DNA of 64,000 bases from Candidatus Methylacidiphilales bacterium (GCA_030054035.1 JASGCS010000004.1:17076-81075); one strand, 5' to 3'. Numbered from the stretch's first letter, positions 52,508 through 62,344 are shown. Program-made: numbers and translations. Notes: generated by a model not told the origin, from the letters alone.

Positions 52508-55500
52508 ATGAATAATAACCAAGTTCTATCACCAATTGCGATTGACCTAGGCGCAAAAAACACTGGTGTTTATTTTGCTCATTACCCTGATTTAGATAAC
52601 CTAAATAAAGAAGATCTAAAAAAATTTAGTTCAATTAGAACATTTATTATGGACAAAAAAACCTTTAGCTTGCTAATGAAGGATAGGACTGCCAGAAGAC
52701 ATCAAAAGAGAGCAAATATCAGAAGTAAATTAGCAAAAAGATTTTTTATTTTGATTGCACGGCAGGAGTACCCTGAGTTATTTGAGGATGATAATAAAAT
52801 AAATGAAAATATTAAAATTGCCATTAGTTATTTTCTTAATCGCCGTGGCTTTTCTTTTGCTTCTGCATTAGAAAAATTAGATGATGAAGACAATAAACTT
52901 CTTGGAAAGCTACCTTCTCATTTTGTTGAAAAAATGTTATCAGCATTAGAAAAAAATGAGTACAGTAATGGTAAGGAAATAGCTCGGCTCATAAGAGCAA
53001 TAGTTAGTGATCTGAATGAAAAAGATTTAAATTTATTAGAATTTGTAAAGTATAGAACTAATTCTCCAAATGAGTACTCTGAACTCCAGAAATTACTAAG
53101 AGTACCTATTGATGAATTTAAGAAAGAGTTAAGAAAGGAGATAGCTGGGCTAGATAAAATAAATGAAGATAAAAAAAGAAAAAAATTAATTGCTGATAAA
53201 AAGAAAAAAATAACTGAAGAATTTACTACAAGATTTGGAATATTGAGATTTAATGACTCTGAGCCTAAACTCCCAAACGACGAAAATGGGGATCCTGATT
53301 ACAGTATTTCTGAAGAAAGTATACCAGATGATATTAATAATACAAACGAACGACTTAATCATTATTACAAATGGGTACTTTATTATTTATTTGAAATTAT
53401 TAATGAAACTGGCAATTATCATAGAAAAGATTATTTTGAAAATTGCAGAAAAGACTATGAGTCTGCTAATAACGACACATCGATTGGGAAATGTATTCGT
53501 CAATTGAGAGAAAAAATAGGTGACAACAGAAAGATTGAGTTTCAAAATTTATTATTTAATATTTCAAACTTTCAGTTGAGATTATTTAGAAAGTTTTTTA
53601 ATAATAAAGAGCATCAGACTGGTGATAAGTGGGAGCCTGAAAGATTAGATAAAATATTTATAAGGTATATCCGTTCTTGGCATGTTGATGCTCAAAAAGA
53701 TGGAGCAGATAAATTAAAAATACGCAAGGATATATTAAGTAATTTTCATTCGCTAATATTAACCCATGGATCAAGAACAATTACTTTTTTAAAAAACACT
53801 ACCCCAACCGATACTATCCCTCCCTATGAAGACCAAAACAATAGAAATATACCAAATTGTCAAAGTTTATTAATTAATCTCGATTATTTTAGTAACAAAA
53901 AACAATTCAAGTATTTTAATGAGTGGTATGAGATACTCACCACTAAGAAATTTGCAGCTAATCTAGATTCAAAAATGGATTTATCGCTATCTGTGGAAAT
54001 TAATAATACCCTTTCCAGTTATGATAATTATCTAAAAAGAACGCAATCCAAAACGCATTCAATTAACACCTATTTAAATAAAATAATTAAGGATACGAAA
54101 TCAAGAAAACTTGCATTTGTACTTGATAGTATTAGAACTCTACACAAAGGAAAGAAAAAGGATGCTGTTGAATATTTACTTTCACATATAGAACAAAATT
54201 CAAATAATAATGAAATTAAAATAGGATTCAGTGATTTTATTTATCAATATTATTGGGCTATTGATAATTCTAAAAATACTAAAGTCAACCAGCTTAAATA
54301 TACTGTGAATAAAAATGAAAATCCAGATCCTAATATTCAAAAGAATTTCCCAAAATACATAAAAAATTATTTCAAACAAAATTCCATACTATTAGAGTGT
54401 GAAGGCAAAACTCCTTCCAAAAACAATACCTTTATAGAGAGTATCTGTAACATTTTATTAATTCTAAAATCTGATATAAAAGAAGATTTAATAAATGATA
54501 AAAATAAAATTAATGAACTCCAAAATAAATTAATAGATGGATTAAAAAGTAAAAAAATATCAAGAAGTAGTGTATATTCACATTTAGAAAAATGTGCTAA
54601 AGCTCAGAAAGATTATAAAAATATACTAAATGAAAAACTGAAAGAGATAAAAAATAAAGAAGATACTATTGATAAAGAAGACAAACCATTAAAAAATATT
54701 TCTGATAACATTGAAATTGCAACAGACGAAATTATTAATGTAGCAAATACTACCTTTCAAATTAATAAACACTTGATAGATAGAACTAAAATTAATAATA
54801 TTTATACCCATGCACAACTCTTTTCTTTTTTAGATGATAGGAAGGGGTATTCTACAATTTGCAGATATTGTGTAGAAGATAATTTAATTAGACTAACTAA
54901 AATAAATAATACTGAGAAAAGAATTACACATAGGTTAAGCGCATCCTCAGTAAGGATTATTGATGGAGTTGTAGAAAAATATCTAGGTCATCTAGCTAGA
55001 ATTATTGCAAATTCAAAATGGCAACAAATCAAATCTTACAATTTAGAAAAAGGCGCAACTGTAAATATTCCTGTTTTTATAGAAGAAAATAAATTTGATT
55101 TTGAAGTTAATTTATCTATATATAAAGGTAAAAATAGTAAAAAAGTCAAGAAAAGTAAAATATATTCGCTTGAAGATAGAATCAAGGACACAAATATTGA
55201 TATCTGTCCATACACTGGCAAAAAGATCAATAATATGGGTGAGTTAGATCATATATTACCCAGAAGTTATACGACAAAATATTTTAAACAAGTGTTTAAT
55301 TCCGATGCTAATTTAATTTATGTCTCACAAGAAGGTAATAGAGATAAAGAAGATAGGTTATATAAATTAAGCAATTTGAACACTAATTACCTTAAAGTGG
55401 TTTTTCCTGATTGTAAAGACACAGATGAAATAAGTAATAAAATTATTGCGAATATCCCAAAAATATTAAAAGACTATAGTAATTTTGCAAATTTAAATAG

Positions 55501-57382
55501 TACTGATCAACATATTTTAAGACATTCATTATTCCTCCCAGAAAATCATCCTATGAGAAAACGAGTTATTGAAGAAGTCCTAATGACACATAATAAAACT
55601 AAAGTAAATGGTACCCAGGGTTACTTTTGTAAGCTGTTGAGGGATGAGCTTATTCAAAGAAACAATGGGGAGTTTAATTTAGATTTTTACTTTCAAAGAA
55701 TTCCTGCATTAGAGGTCTCTTATTATAGAAAAACACTATCTAAGGAAGAGCAAAAACAAGAAAAGCAGCCACCCTATTCGCATTGTATTGATGCTATGCT
55801 CATTTTTACTACTGGTATGCTGAATATTTTTGATAGTTATTCTGATTCAAACAAGATTGAAAACTTAGTACCAATCCAGCAATCATGGAAATTAGCTAAT
55901 GTACTACTTTCTTTATTGACAAGTAAAAGCAATAAAAATATTCAAGACACAAAACAACTACTACATAGTATTTATTCATTAATTAAAGTAAATGAATCAG
56001 ATCATAGTGTAATTCCAATAGAAAGAAGCACAAGGGATACCATAAACGTATCGCATAGAAAATTATACGAAGACAATTTTTATGCACTTCGAATTTATCC
56101 ATTATGGTTAGGATGCAAAAAACAAAAGAAAGAATCAGAAATTATTTTATCTTACGGTTTTAATGAAAAAACCATAAGCGATCTTTCGGTAAAAAATAAA
56201 AAATTAATATTAAAATATTTATACTTACTATCTGAAGATTCTGTTACCAAGTTACGAAACTGTGGAATTAGTGATGAACTAATGTCTAAAAAACTTAGTG
56301 ATATTGAGTTGATAGCCGTAGAAAATAAACTGCAAAACTATTTTAGTACTTCTAACCAAAAACTATTCTGGTTAAATATTGATCGTGCAAAATTCTTGGA
56401 GTTTTATAAAGATAATAATATTTATCTAAATAAAGAGTCTGATAAGGATGAAGATGTCGTTTATTATAAGGTTGTTTCAAACGAATTAACCTATAAAACA
56501 ACGCGAGAATCTTTATACAATATTTTCTATGATGAAAAAGGTAATTTTAATAAAAAGAAATTATCCAAAGAACATATTAAGGAATCGACCAACGATCCTA
56601 ATGTTGAAAAAATATTACTTAAGATTTATGATAATTTGATTAAAAGTGCAAACCCAGATCTCTTTGCAGATGATTTAAAGGGTAAAAATCGAGACATTGA
56701 AATACTAAAAGAAATTTTCCAAAAGCCTAGAATTGAATTAAATCATAGGTCATATAAACAAAAATTATCTATACCGATTAATTCTAAAGATGGAGCATAC
56801 ATTACCTATAGAAAAGGTTGGGATAACTCAAAAGTAATTCAAATCTCTAAAAAATCTAATAATGTACCGCAAAAAAAATACTACATAGATACTTCAAAAT
56901 TAAAAGAACAAACAAATGATATTTATAATACCAAAAATAATAAAAGTATAGATGTAAATGATATTATTTCTAAACATGCTATTGAAATTAAAAAAGGCAC
57001 CGAAATTAATATAAAAAAGTTGTTAATAGACTTCAGTAAATATTCTAATTTTCTTAAGACTTTAGATAATATTATAATTATTCAGATTACCAATAGATTG
57101 GATTTAGAATTATTATTTAAGCAAAATGTAAAAATAGATGACATACTTAAAAAGTCTATCCATACTTTATTTGATATTCGTAATATAGCTGAAGAAATAA
57201 AAAAGAATGATGATAAGGATGTAGAAGATAGAGTTTCTGAAAAGACAATTGTTGATAAACATTTGTTATTTTATTCAAATGTAAATAGTAATTCAGTAAT
57301 CATGACAGTGAAAGGCTGTAGAAAATTTATGGGTAAAAGTTTTAAAAAATTATTACCCAATTATATTTTAAATAACAACTGA
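52508..57382 (+). CDS. cas9: Cas9 effector nuclease, type II-B
   Basis: A 1624-residue RNA-guided nuclease, close in size to FnCas9 (1629). RuvC-I holds Asp13 (AIDLGAKNTGVYF), an Arg-rich bridge helix spans 60-80 (RTARRHQKRANIRSKLAKR), RuvC-II has Glu859 (FIEENKF), HNH has His915 (ELDHILPRSY) and RuvC-III has His1092 and Asp1095 (YSHCIDAML), so both nuclease sites look intact. Further FnCas9-like blocks are FLNRRGFSF, TIPPYEDQNNRNIPNCQSL, a CRYC pair (785/788), RIVDGVVEKYL and the PAM-interacting entry SIPINSKDGAY. The last 150 residues diverge strongly. Very Lys/Asn-rich and lower in GC than its neighbours. Confidence 0.98.
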   Translation: MNNNQVLSPIAIDLGAKNTGVYFAHYPDLDNLNKEDLKKFSSIRTFIMDKKTFSLLMKDRTARRHQKRANIRSKLAKRFFILIARQEYPELFEDDNKINENIKIAISYFLNRRGFSFASALEKLDDEDNKLLGKLPSHFVEKMLSALEKNEYSNGKEIARLIRAIVSDLNEKDLNLLEFVKYRTNSPNEYSELQKLLRVPIDEFKKELRKEIAGLDKINEDKKRKKLIADKKKKITEEFTTRFGILRFNDSEPKLPNDENGDPDYSISEESIPDDINNTNERLNHYYKWVLYYLFEIINETGNYHRKDYFENCRKDYESANNDTSIGKCIRQLREKIGDNRKIEFQNLLFNISNFQLRLFRKFFNNKEHQTGDKWEPERLDKIFIRYIRSWHVDAQKDGADKLKIRKDILSNFHSLILTHGSRTITFLKNTTPTDTIPPYEDQNNRNIPNCQSLLINLDYFSNKKQFKYFNEWYEILTTKKFAANLDSKMDLSLSVEINNTLSSYDNYLKRTQSKTHSINTYLNKIIKDTKSRKLAFVLDSIRTLHKGKKKDAVEYLLSHIEQNSNNNEIKIGFSDFIYQYYWAIDNSKNTKVNQLKYTVNKNENPDPNIQKNFPKYIKNYFKQNSILLECEGKTPSKNNTFIESICNILLILKSDIKEDLINDKNKINELQNKLIDGLKSKKISRSSVYSHLEKCAKAQKDYKNILNEKLKEIKNKEDTIDKEDKPLKNISDNIEIATDEIINVANTTFQINKHLIDRTKINNIYTHAQLFSFLDDRKGYSTICRYCVEDNLIRLTKINNTEKRITHRLSASSVRIIDGVVEKYLGHLARIIANSKWQQIKSYNLEKGATVNIPVFIEENKFDFEVNLSIYKGKNSKKVKKSKIYSLEDRIKDTNIDICPYTGKKINNMGELDHILPRSYTTKYFKQVFNSDANLIYVSQEGNRDKEDRLYKLSNLNTNYLKVVFPDCKDTDEISNKIIANIPKILKDYSNFANLNSTDQHILRHSLFLPENHPMRKRVIEEVLMTHNKTKVNGTQGYFCKLLRDELIQRNNGEFNLDFYFQRIPALEVSYYRKTLSKEEQKQEKQPPYSHCIDAMLIFTTGMLNIFDSYSDSNKIENLVPIQQSWKLANVLLSLLTSKSNKNIQDTKQLLHSIYSLIKVNESDHSVIPIERSTRDTINVSHRKLYEDNFYALRIYPLWLGCKKQKKESEIILSYGFNEKTISDLSVKNKKLILKYLYLLSEDSVTKLRNCGISDELMSKKLSDIELIAVENKLQNYFSTSNQKLFWLNIDRAKFLEFYKDNNIYLNKESDKDEDVVYYKVVSNELTYKTTRESLYNIFYDEKGNFNKKKLSKEHIKESTNDPNVEKILLKIYDNLIKSANPDLFADDLKGKNRDIEILKEIFQKPRIELNHRSYKQKLSIPINSKDGAYITYRKGWDNSKVIQISKKSNNVPQKKYYIDTSKLKEQTNDIYNTKNNKSIDVNDIISKHAIEIKKGTEINIKKLLIDFSKYSNFLKTLDNIIIIQITNRLDLELLFKQNVKIDDILKKSIHTLFDIRNIAEEIKKNDDKDVEDRVSEKTIVDKHLLFYSNVNSNSVIMTVKGCRKFMGKSFKKLLPNYILNNN

Positions 57383-57752
57383 TCTTCCCCCATTTATTTA
57401 GTTATTAGTTCAGCTATTAGTGCATTGTAATGTTCTAATAGAGGGGATGTTAAATATCAAAGTTATGATAGTATGCTCCATTGACCTTCTATTTGTATTT
57501 GATCAGCTAATAGAGTATTGTTTTGTGAGTGGGATGTGCTTGTTAAAGTGGCAGTTATTTATATGAGTTTGAGGCTATTCACCCTTACTATGATGGTTGA
57601 AGTACTAAATGTTTAAGGTAATTTGGTATAGTTGATGGGGAAGGTTGGTGCTTTTAAGTGCTTGTTTTTTGCTGTTTTGCACGCTAATACAGGGTTGGTA
57701 GGAAAAATAATGTAATCTAGTATAATATAATCTAGTATAATATAATATTGAT
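57383..57752 (+). other. 370-bp non-coding gap after cas9
   Basis: No gene or strong terminator is visible between cas9 and the next ORF. The sequence is AT-rich with stops in all frames and could be decayed DNA. Its last 40 bp hold a tandem repeat with -10 boxes, listed separately. Confidence 0.5.
57713..57746 (+). promoter_or_regulatory. 15-bp tandem duplication creating three TATAAT boxes
   Basis: TAATCTAGTATAATA occurs twice back to back (57713-57727, 57728-57742). TATAAT reads at 57721-57726, 57736-57741 and 57741-57746. The last is six bases before ATG 57753, so the message would be leaderless. Copy-number change could alter expression. Confidence 0.6.
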
Positions 57753-58013
57753 ATGTACGGAACTAAGATACCTCATAAAGTTAGTAAAGATGGCGCAAAG
57801 TGGCTGAAACGAGAGATTGCAGTGCAGGTTGCTTTGTATAAGCGAATTGTAAAGTCTATGGATGCGTTGAGTGTTGTTCGTGATAAGTGGTACAGTGAAT
57901 TTTTAGAAAGGATACAGGTGCGTGGCTTTAATGCTGATGGTGATGTGCGAGTTAAGATTAAGCCTACTGATATTCCTGTGAAGCCAAAGCGAAAAGATAA
58001 GGTGGTTTGGTAA
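57753..58013 (+). CDS. Small basic hypothetical protein
   Basis: An 86-residue unknown protein. It is Lys/Arg-rich with a helical middle (EIAVQVALYKRIVKSMDAL) and a basic C-terminus (VKPKRKDKVVW); no signal peptide. CGT/GGT-type codons are more frequent than in neighbouring genes, suggesting separate origin. Its TAA is followed at once by the ATG of the cupin gene, so the pair is co-translated. Confidence 0.6.
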   Translation: MYGTKIPHKVSKDGAKWLKREIAVQVALYKRIVKSMDALSVVRDKWYSEFLERIQVRGFNADGDVRVKIKPTDIPVKPKRKDKVVW

Positions 58014-58943
58014 ATGACCCGTCCGCATATTGAGCCGTTTTGTGATCGTGATATTCCGTTTAGGAATATGACATTGGCTGGTTTTGGTCGTGGTTTGAAG
58101 TACAAAACTCTAAGTTTAGATCCTGAAACAGGCGCTTGTTCGCTGACTGTTATGATGCCTGGCGGCTATCGTCAGCCACCTGGTTTGAGCTATAGCGAAC
58201 TTGAGATTATGGTTGTTGAAGGTTCGATGGTTGTTGGTGGTCGTACGGTTGGTCGTGGCCATTATTTCTTCGTGCCTGCTGGGTACGCTATGCCTGCGAT
58301 AAGCACTCAATCGGGTTGCTTGTTGTTGTATATGTATAATACTGGTATTCCTAGTTTTGAGGCAAGTAGTGAGCACCACGCGCTATGTGCTGTGTCTCGT
58401 TATCACGATGTTGATAGTTATAATGATATACCTTGGGCTGCTGGGAATATTGCCAAGCCTTCCGTTGCTTCTGGTTGTATGATTAAGTTGTTGAATTATA
58501 ATCCTGAATCATTAGCCATGACATTTTTGTATTGTATGACACCGCACTTCTGGCAGGATAATATCTCTTACCATGATTGTGCTGAAGAGTCATATCATCT
58601 ATGGGGTACTTCATGGATGATGCAGTTTGGTGATGTGCCGACTGGAGGATATTTCTGGAGACCTGCTTATATTAATCATGGAGCGTTTGCTAGTGAGTTG
58701 GGTTGTATAGCATTGGGTAGGGTAGATTCCAAATTATTTAATCATTTTCATTATAATCCTTGGAGTACTCCAAAAGAAAACCGAGAACGATCTGCGGCTC
58801 GAGTTATGAAACGAGATCCCTTGTTATATAAATGGATAGTTAGTTATGGGCATAATCATCCACATGGACCAAGCGATTTTGAGGATACCATGGTTCGTCA
58901 AGGTCATCTTCATTTTCATGGACAGCTTCCTCATAAACATTAA
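58014..58943 (+). CDS. Cupin-domain protein
   Basis: A 309-residue protein with two probable cupin barrels. In the first, MPGGYRQPPGLSYSELEIMV, VEGSMVVGG and GRGHYFFVPAGYAMPA form the cupin 1 and 2 motifs, although the usual His ligands are mostly replaced. The second (about 170-260) contains DCAEESYHLWG and GYFWRPAYINHG. The C-terminus is His-rich (YGHNHPHGPSDFED, HLHFHGQLPHKH). Enzymatic or sensory roles are both possible. The first two thirds use CGT Arg codons, the end uses CGA like the host. Confidence 0.65.
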   Translation: MTRPHIEPFCDRDIPFRNMTLAGFGRGLKYKTLSLDPETGACSLTVMMPGGYRQPPGLSYSELEIMVVEGSMVVGGRTVGRGHYFFVPAGYAMPAISTQSGCLLLYMYNTGIPSFEASSEHHALCAVSRYHDVDSYNDIPWAAGNIAKPSVASGCMIKLLNYNPESLAMTFLYCMTPHFWQDNISYHDCAEESYHLWGTSWMMQFGDVPTGGYFWRPAYINHGAFASELGCIALGRVDSKLFNHFHYNPWSTPKENRERSAARVMKRDPLLYKWIVSYGHNHPHGPSDFEDTMVRQGHLHFHGQLPHKH

Positions 58944-58963
58944 GTTTATGCACATACATAAAT

Positions 58964-60460
58964 ATGCCGACCTGTCTGTGGTCTAGATTTAGTGTTCTTG
59001 TAGAGCAATTTCCAGAAAACGATGCTTTTTTTATTGATGGAAAAGAGCATATCACCTATAGTAAATTACAATACCGTGTTGTTCGCTTAGCTCGCTTTTT
59101 GCAAGAAAAGGGAGTGGCGACGACGAGTAAGGTGTTGCTACAATGTGAGAGCCCAGTATCTATGACTTCATTAATACTCGCATGTGATCTGCTCGGTGCA
59201 AAGGTTATGATTGGTAGCTTATCCCATGGTGTGCATGGGCTAGATGCTTGTTTAAAAACTTACAAACCTAATGTCGTTATCCATGATAGTCTGAAAATCA
59301 ATCGAGTACTGGGTGAGCGAGTTGTTAAACAGGCCACTGGAACTACGATTGAGTGGTTAGATACTGCCAACTATTGGGGGATGCTTGAACCATTTTCTCC
59401 TTTAGATTTTTCTGACCACATTGAACGATCCTCGAGCATACAGTTTATTTCTAATAAATCAAATGATTCAGAAGTATTTATGTTTGAGGCTGAGATTGAG
59501 CAGTTGATTGCCAACGCTGGGCGAGTGTGTGAATTTTATAATATCAATCCATTAACTAGAATATTTCATACGATGGATTGGAATTCTCGGGTCGGATTGT
59601 TTGTGCTTTTTCATGGTTTTTGTTTAACTGGCGCAACTGCAATTATTTCTACTGATTTTTCTTATCGTGATAAAATTAAACAGATAACCCATGCCGACCT
59701 GTATCTGGATAACGCACTGCACATCACTGAGCTGATTGAAGACGAATTAATCCAAAACTTAAAAATAGAAAGAATTCCTGAAACATTTATATGTGTTTGC
59801 GGTCGACTCGCTTTAAGCTATCAGATGAGATTCTATCGTGAATTTAAAACAAAAATATTTATTTCTTTTGGTAAAAGTAACTTCGGCTTTATTGCAACCA
59901 CAACGTTACATGATGATAAACCTTCCTTGCTGACTTTTACTAAAGTCCTCTCCGAGTATGAATTTAAATTTAATCCTATTGATAATCCTCCCGTTCGAGA
60001 TGAGTGGAGTCCCCATAGTAGAACCATTGGTGAGCTAATCATGGTTGATAAAGACACAAAAAAAGAAACAGCATCAGGCATTATCGCTACTGTAATTGGC
60101 ACCACACTGCATTGTTATGGTAGTTTACAAAATTTGCCCGAACTACATCAATTACGCATTAGTGAAATTGATTTAGAAAACTACATTATGTTGATGCCTT
60201 CCATTGTTAATTGCATAGTAATTATGGTACCCCATCCGCACCATGGCGCTGTTCCAATTGCGTTAGTGATATTTTCCTCAGAATTAGAAACTTTTAATTC
60301 TGATTTACTCCGAGGGGTAATGTATGGAAAAATTACTTGTTATAAAATTCCAAAGAAATTTATTCAATTACCTAGTTTTCGTTATGATAAATGGGGAGAA
60401 GTGGATAGATTGTTTTACCAAAGCCATTACTCAGATCTATATCAACACCTAGTTGGTTAA
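58964..60460 (+). CDS. Divergent AMP-binding (acyl-CoA synthetase-like) protein
   Basis: A 498-residue protein with the adenylate-forming fold: an N-terminal half like acyl-CoA synthetases (FPENDAFFIDGKEHITYSKL, VLLQCESPVSMTSLILACDLLGA) and a C-terminal subdomain ending ITCYKIPKKFIQLPSFRYDKWGEVDR, where a GK-type Lys may survive in YDKWGE. The Gly/Ser/Thr-rich ATP loop expected near residue 165 is replaced by FISNKSNDSEVFMFEAE, so catalysis is doubtful. It follows the cupin gene by 20 bp and precedes folK by two bases. Confidence 0.65.
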   Translation: MPTCLWSRFSVLVEQFPENDAFFIDGKEHITYSKLQYRVVRLARFLQEKGVATTSKVLLQCESPVSMTSLILACDLLGAKVMIGSLSHGVHGLDACLKTYKPNVVIHDSLKINRVLGERVVKQATGTTIEWLDTANYWGMLEPFSPLDFSDHIERSSSIQFISNKSNDSEVFMFEAEIEQLIANAGRVCEFYNINPLTRIFHTMDWNSRVGLFVLFHGFCLTGATAIISTDFSYRDKIKQITHADLYLDNALHITELIEDELIQNLKIERIPETFICVCGRLALSYQMRFYREFKTKIFISFGKSNFGFIATTTLHDDKPSLLTFTKVLSEYEFKFNPIDNPPVRDEWSPHSRTIGELIMVDKDTKKETASGIIATVIGTTLHCYGSLQNLPELHQLRISEIDLENYIMLMPSIVNCIVIMVPHPHHGAVPIALVIFSSELETFNSDLLRGVMYGKITCYKIPKKFIQLPSFRYDKWGEVDRLFYQSHYSDLYQHLVG

Positions 60461-60462
60461 TA

Positions 60463-60948
60463 GTGAAGTGTGCAATCGGCCTGGGAAGTAATTGGCATTA
60501 CCCTCTGGTACAAATCATTAAAGCATTGACCATACTTCGCCAGGATCATGCATTTAAGCTCATTACTCATTCCTCGTTGTATCAAAGTTTTCCAAGCGAG
60601 TGTTATCTCCCCCAGCCCGAGTATCTTAATATTGTAGTCATTGGCGATAGTGTATTAGAGGCACCATGCCTCTTACAGTCTTTGCAGGCGATTGAGCGAA
60701 GGCTAGGTAGGACACCAGCCAGAACAATACAATCATACTATCCTCGCGTTATTGACTGCGATTTGCTTTGGATGGAGCATTATCAAAGTACCAGCGTAGA
60801 GTTAACCTTACCTCATCCAGGTATAGTTAAACGAGATTTTGTCTATTATCCTTTCTGTGAATTGTTACCAAATCAATTAATTGACGGTGACGCACCGTTA
60901 AAACTATCAACCACTAGAATCATTAGCCCAAACCCTATTGGTTTTTAA
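60463..60948 (+). CDS. folK: 6-hydroxymethyl-7,8-dihydropterin pyrophosphokinase
   Basis: A 161-residue HPPK with a GTG start. AIGLGSNWHYP, the YLNIVV strand, IERRLGRTPA, PRVIDCDLLW (metal-binding Asp pair) and LPHPGIVKRDFV are diagnostic. It makes the pterin pyrophosphate used for dihydropteroate synthesis. It starts two bases after the AMP-binding gene and overlaps the convergent aldehyde dehydrogenase by 14 bp. Confidence 0.93.
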   Translation: MKCAIGLGSNWHYPLVQIIKALTILRQDHAFKLITHSSLYQSFPSECYLPQPEYLNIVVIGDSVLEAPCLLQSLQAIERRLGRTPARTIQSYYPRVIDCDLLWMEHYQSTSVELTLPHPGIVKRDFVYYPFCELLPNQLIDGDAPLKLSTTRIISPNPIGF

Positions 60949-62311
60949 ACATCGTCAGAGGTATAGGTGGTTTGGTTTGAAAGAGCAAGGCTTGTTTGCG
61001 AAAGAATCTCGTTAGCCCGACATCCCCCATGCGTGACGCCCCTAATCCTGACTGAGCAAAAGAATTTTTTTCTACATCATAGAGTGTAGTGGTTAATCCA
61101 GCATCATGAATGCTTATCGCACCGGCTTTAATTTGTTTTGCAATAGCTATAGCTCGTGCTTGATCGTTGCAAAGCACAGCAGCTGAGAGGCCAAACTCCG
61201 AATCGTTAGCCAAGGCGATTGCTTCCTCGTCGCTCTTAAAAGGCATGAGTGGAATTACCGGACCGAAGGTTTCTTCTTGCATAATTCGCATGGAATGGTT
61301 TACATTAGTAAGGATGGTGATAGGGCACCAATGGTAGCCTTTAGATTCTTGCCATTCACCTACGCTATATGGAATAGCTCCTTGTCCAATAGCTTCATCA
61401 ATCTGCTCTTTTACAATAGTCGCTTGAGGATGATGAATAAATGGAGTTTGGGTGCCGTTCTGTGGATCAGTTGCGGTAGAGGTGATATCTTGGATTTGCT
61501 TTTTTATTTCTTCTAATACCTTCTGGAAAATTGAATGGTGAATATAGACTCGTTCAATAGATTGGCAGGCTTGACCACTTCCTGCGCAGCTAGATCTAAT
61601 AATGACACGAGCCGCAACTTCTATGTCAACATCTTCACATACCAGTAATGGATCTTTACCTCCCAACTCTACTATTGCTGGAATAAGGCGAGAGGCGGCT
61701 TGCACTGCTACTTTTCTGCCGGTGGTTACACTTCCGGTAAAGCAAATTAAATCTACTTCATCGATGAGCGCTTTTCCTACTTCACCATCGCCTAGCACAA
61801 TGGCAAAAATGTTCTGTAAAGAAGGAACTTGATGAATTGCTTTGCGTATTGGGGTGGCGAAACGAGGAGTGATTTCACTTGGTTTTAATACCACACTACA
61901 TCCGGCAAGAAGTGCTGGTATAGCATCAGCGAAAGAAAGCGTAAGTGGATAATTCCATGGGCTGATGCAACCAACGACTGGATAGGGATGATAGACCTGT
62001 TGATAGGTTACCGATGGTTGGACTTGAGATATACCGGTTTCTTGAAGTTTACATAGCATTGGAGCTCTGGCGCACCAATGATCTATTCTCTGGTAGAGTA
62101 AAAATAATTCTAATTTGCTTAATCCAATACGCTTACAATCTTCACACATGGCTTCAAAGAGCTCAGATTCTACTGATTGTATTGCTTGTTTAAAAGCTTG
62201 TAATGTTGCAACCCTCGTTTCAATTTCACTAGAGGCCCAGGCTGGTTGTGCTTTCCTAACACTATGCACTATATGTTGTACTTCTGGTATGGTAGTAGCA
62301 GTAAATTGCAT
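60935..62311 (-). CDS. NAD(P)-dependent aldehyde dehydrogenase
   Basis: A 458-residue ALDH-superfamily enzyme. PWNYPLTLSFADAIPALLAGC, FTGSVTTGRKVAV, the catalytic Glu in VELGGKDPLLV and the catalytic Cys in GSGQACQSIERVY are present; EETFGPVIPLMPF is the late cofactor loop. It resembles the succinate-semialdehyde or coniferyl-type branch; the aldehyde is not identifiable. Confidence 0.9.
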   Translation of the reverse strand: MQFTATTIPEVQHIVHSVRKAQPAWASSEIETRVATLQAFKQAIQSVESELFEAMCEDCKRIGLSKLELFLLYQRIDHWCARAPMLCKLQETGISQVQPSVTYQQVYHPYPVVGCISPWNYPLTLSFADAIPALLAGCSVVLKPSEITPRFATPIRKAIHQVPSLQNIFAIVLGDGEVGKALIDEVDLICFTGSVTTGRKVAVQAASRLIPAIVELGGKDPLLVCEDVDIEVAARVIIRSSCAGSGQACQSIERVYIHHSIFQKVLEEIKKQIQDITSTATDPQNGTQTPFIHHPQATIVKEQIDEAIGQGAIPYSVGEWQESKGYHWCPITILTNVNHSMRIMQEETFGPVIPLMPFKSDEEAIALANDSEFGLSAAVLCNDQARAIAIAKQIKAGAISIHDAGLTTTLYDVEKNSFAQSGLGASRMGDVGLTRFFRKQALLFQTKPPIPLTMFKNQ

Positions 62312-62336
62312 GGGTTAATCATTATACCTAAAGTCA

Positions 62337-62344
62337 TGTAAAAT
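62337..62344 (+). promoter_or_regulatory. Extended -10 of panB
   Basis: TGTAAAAT, an extended -10, ends six bases before the panB ATG at 62351, so the start point should coincide with the start codon. Confidence 0.5.

Noticed and set aside
57383..57752. Possible csn2 or extra cas gene after cas9
   Set aside because: All frames are closed by stops; Cas4 presence and Cas9 size assign II-B, which has no csn2.
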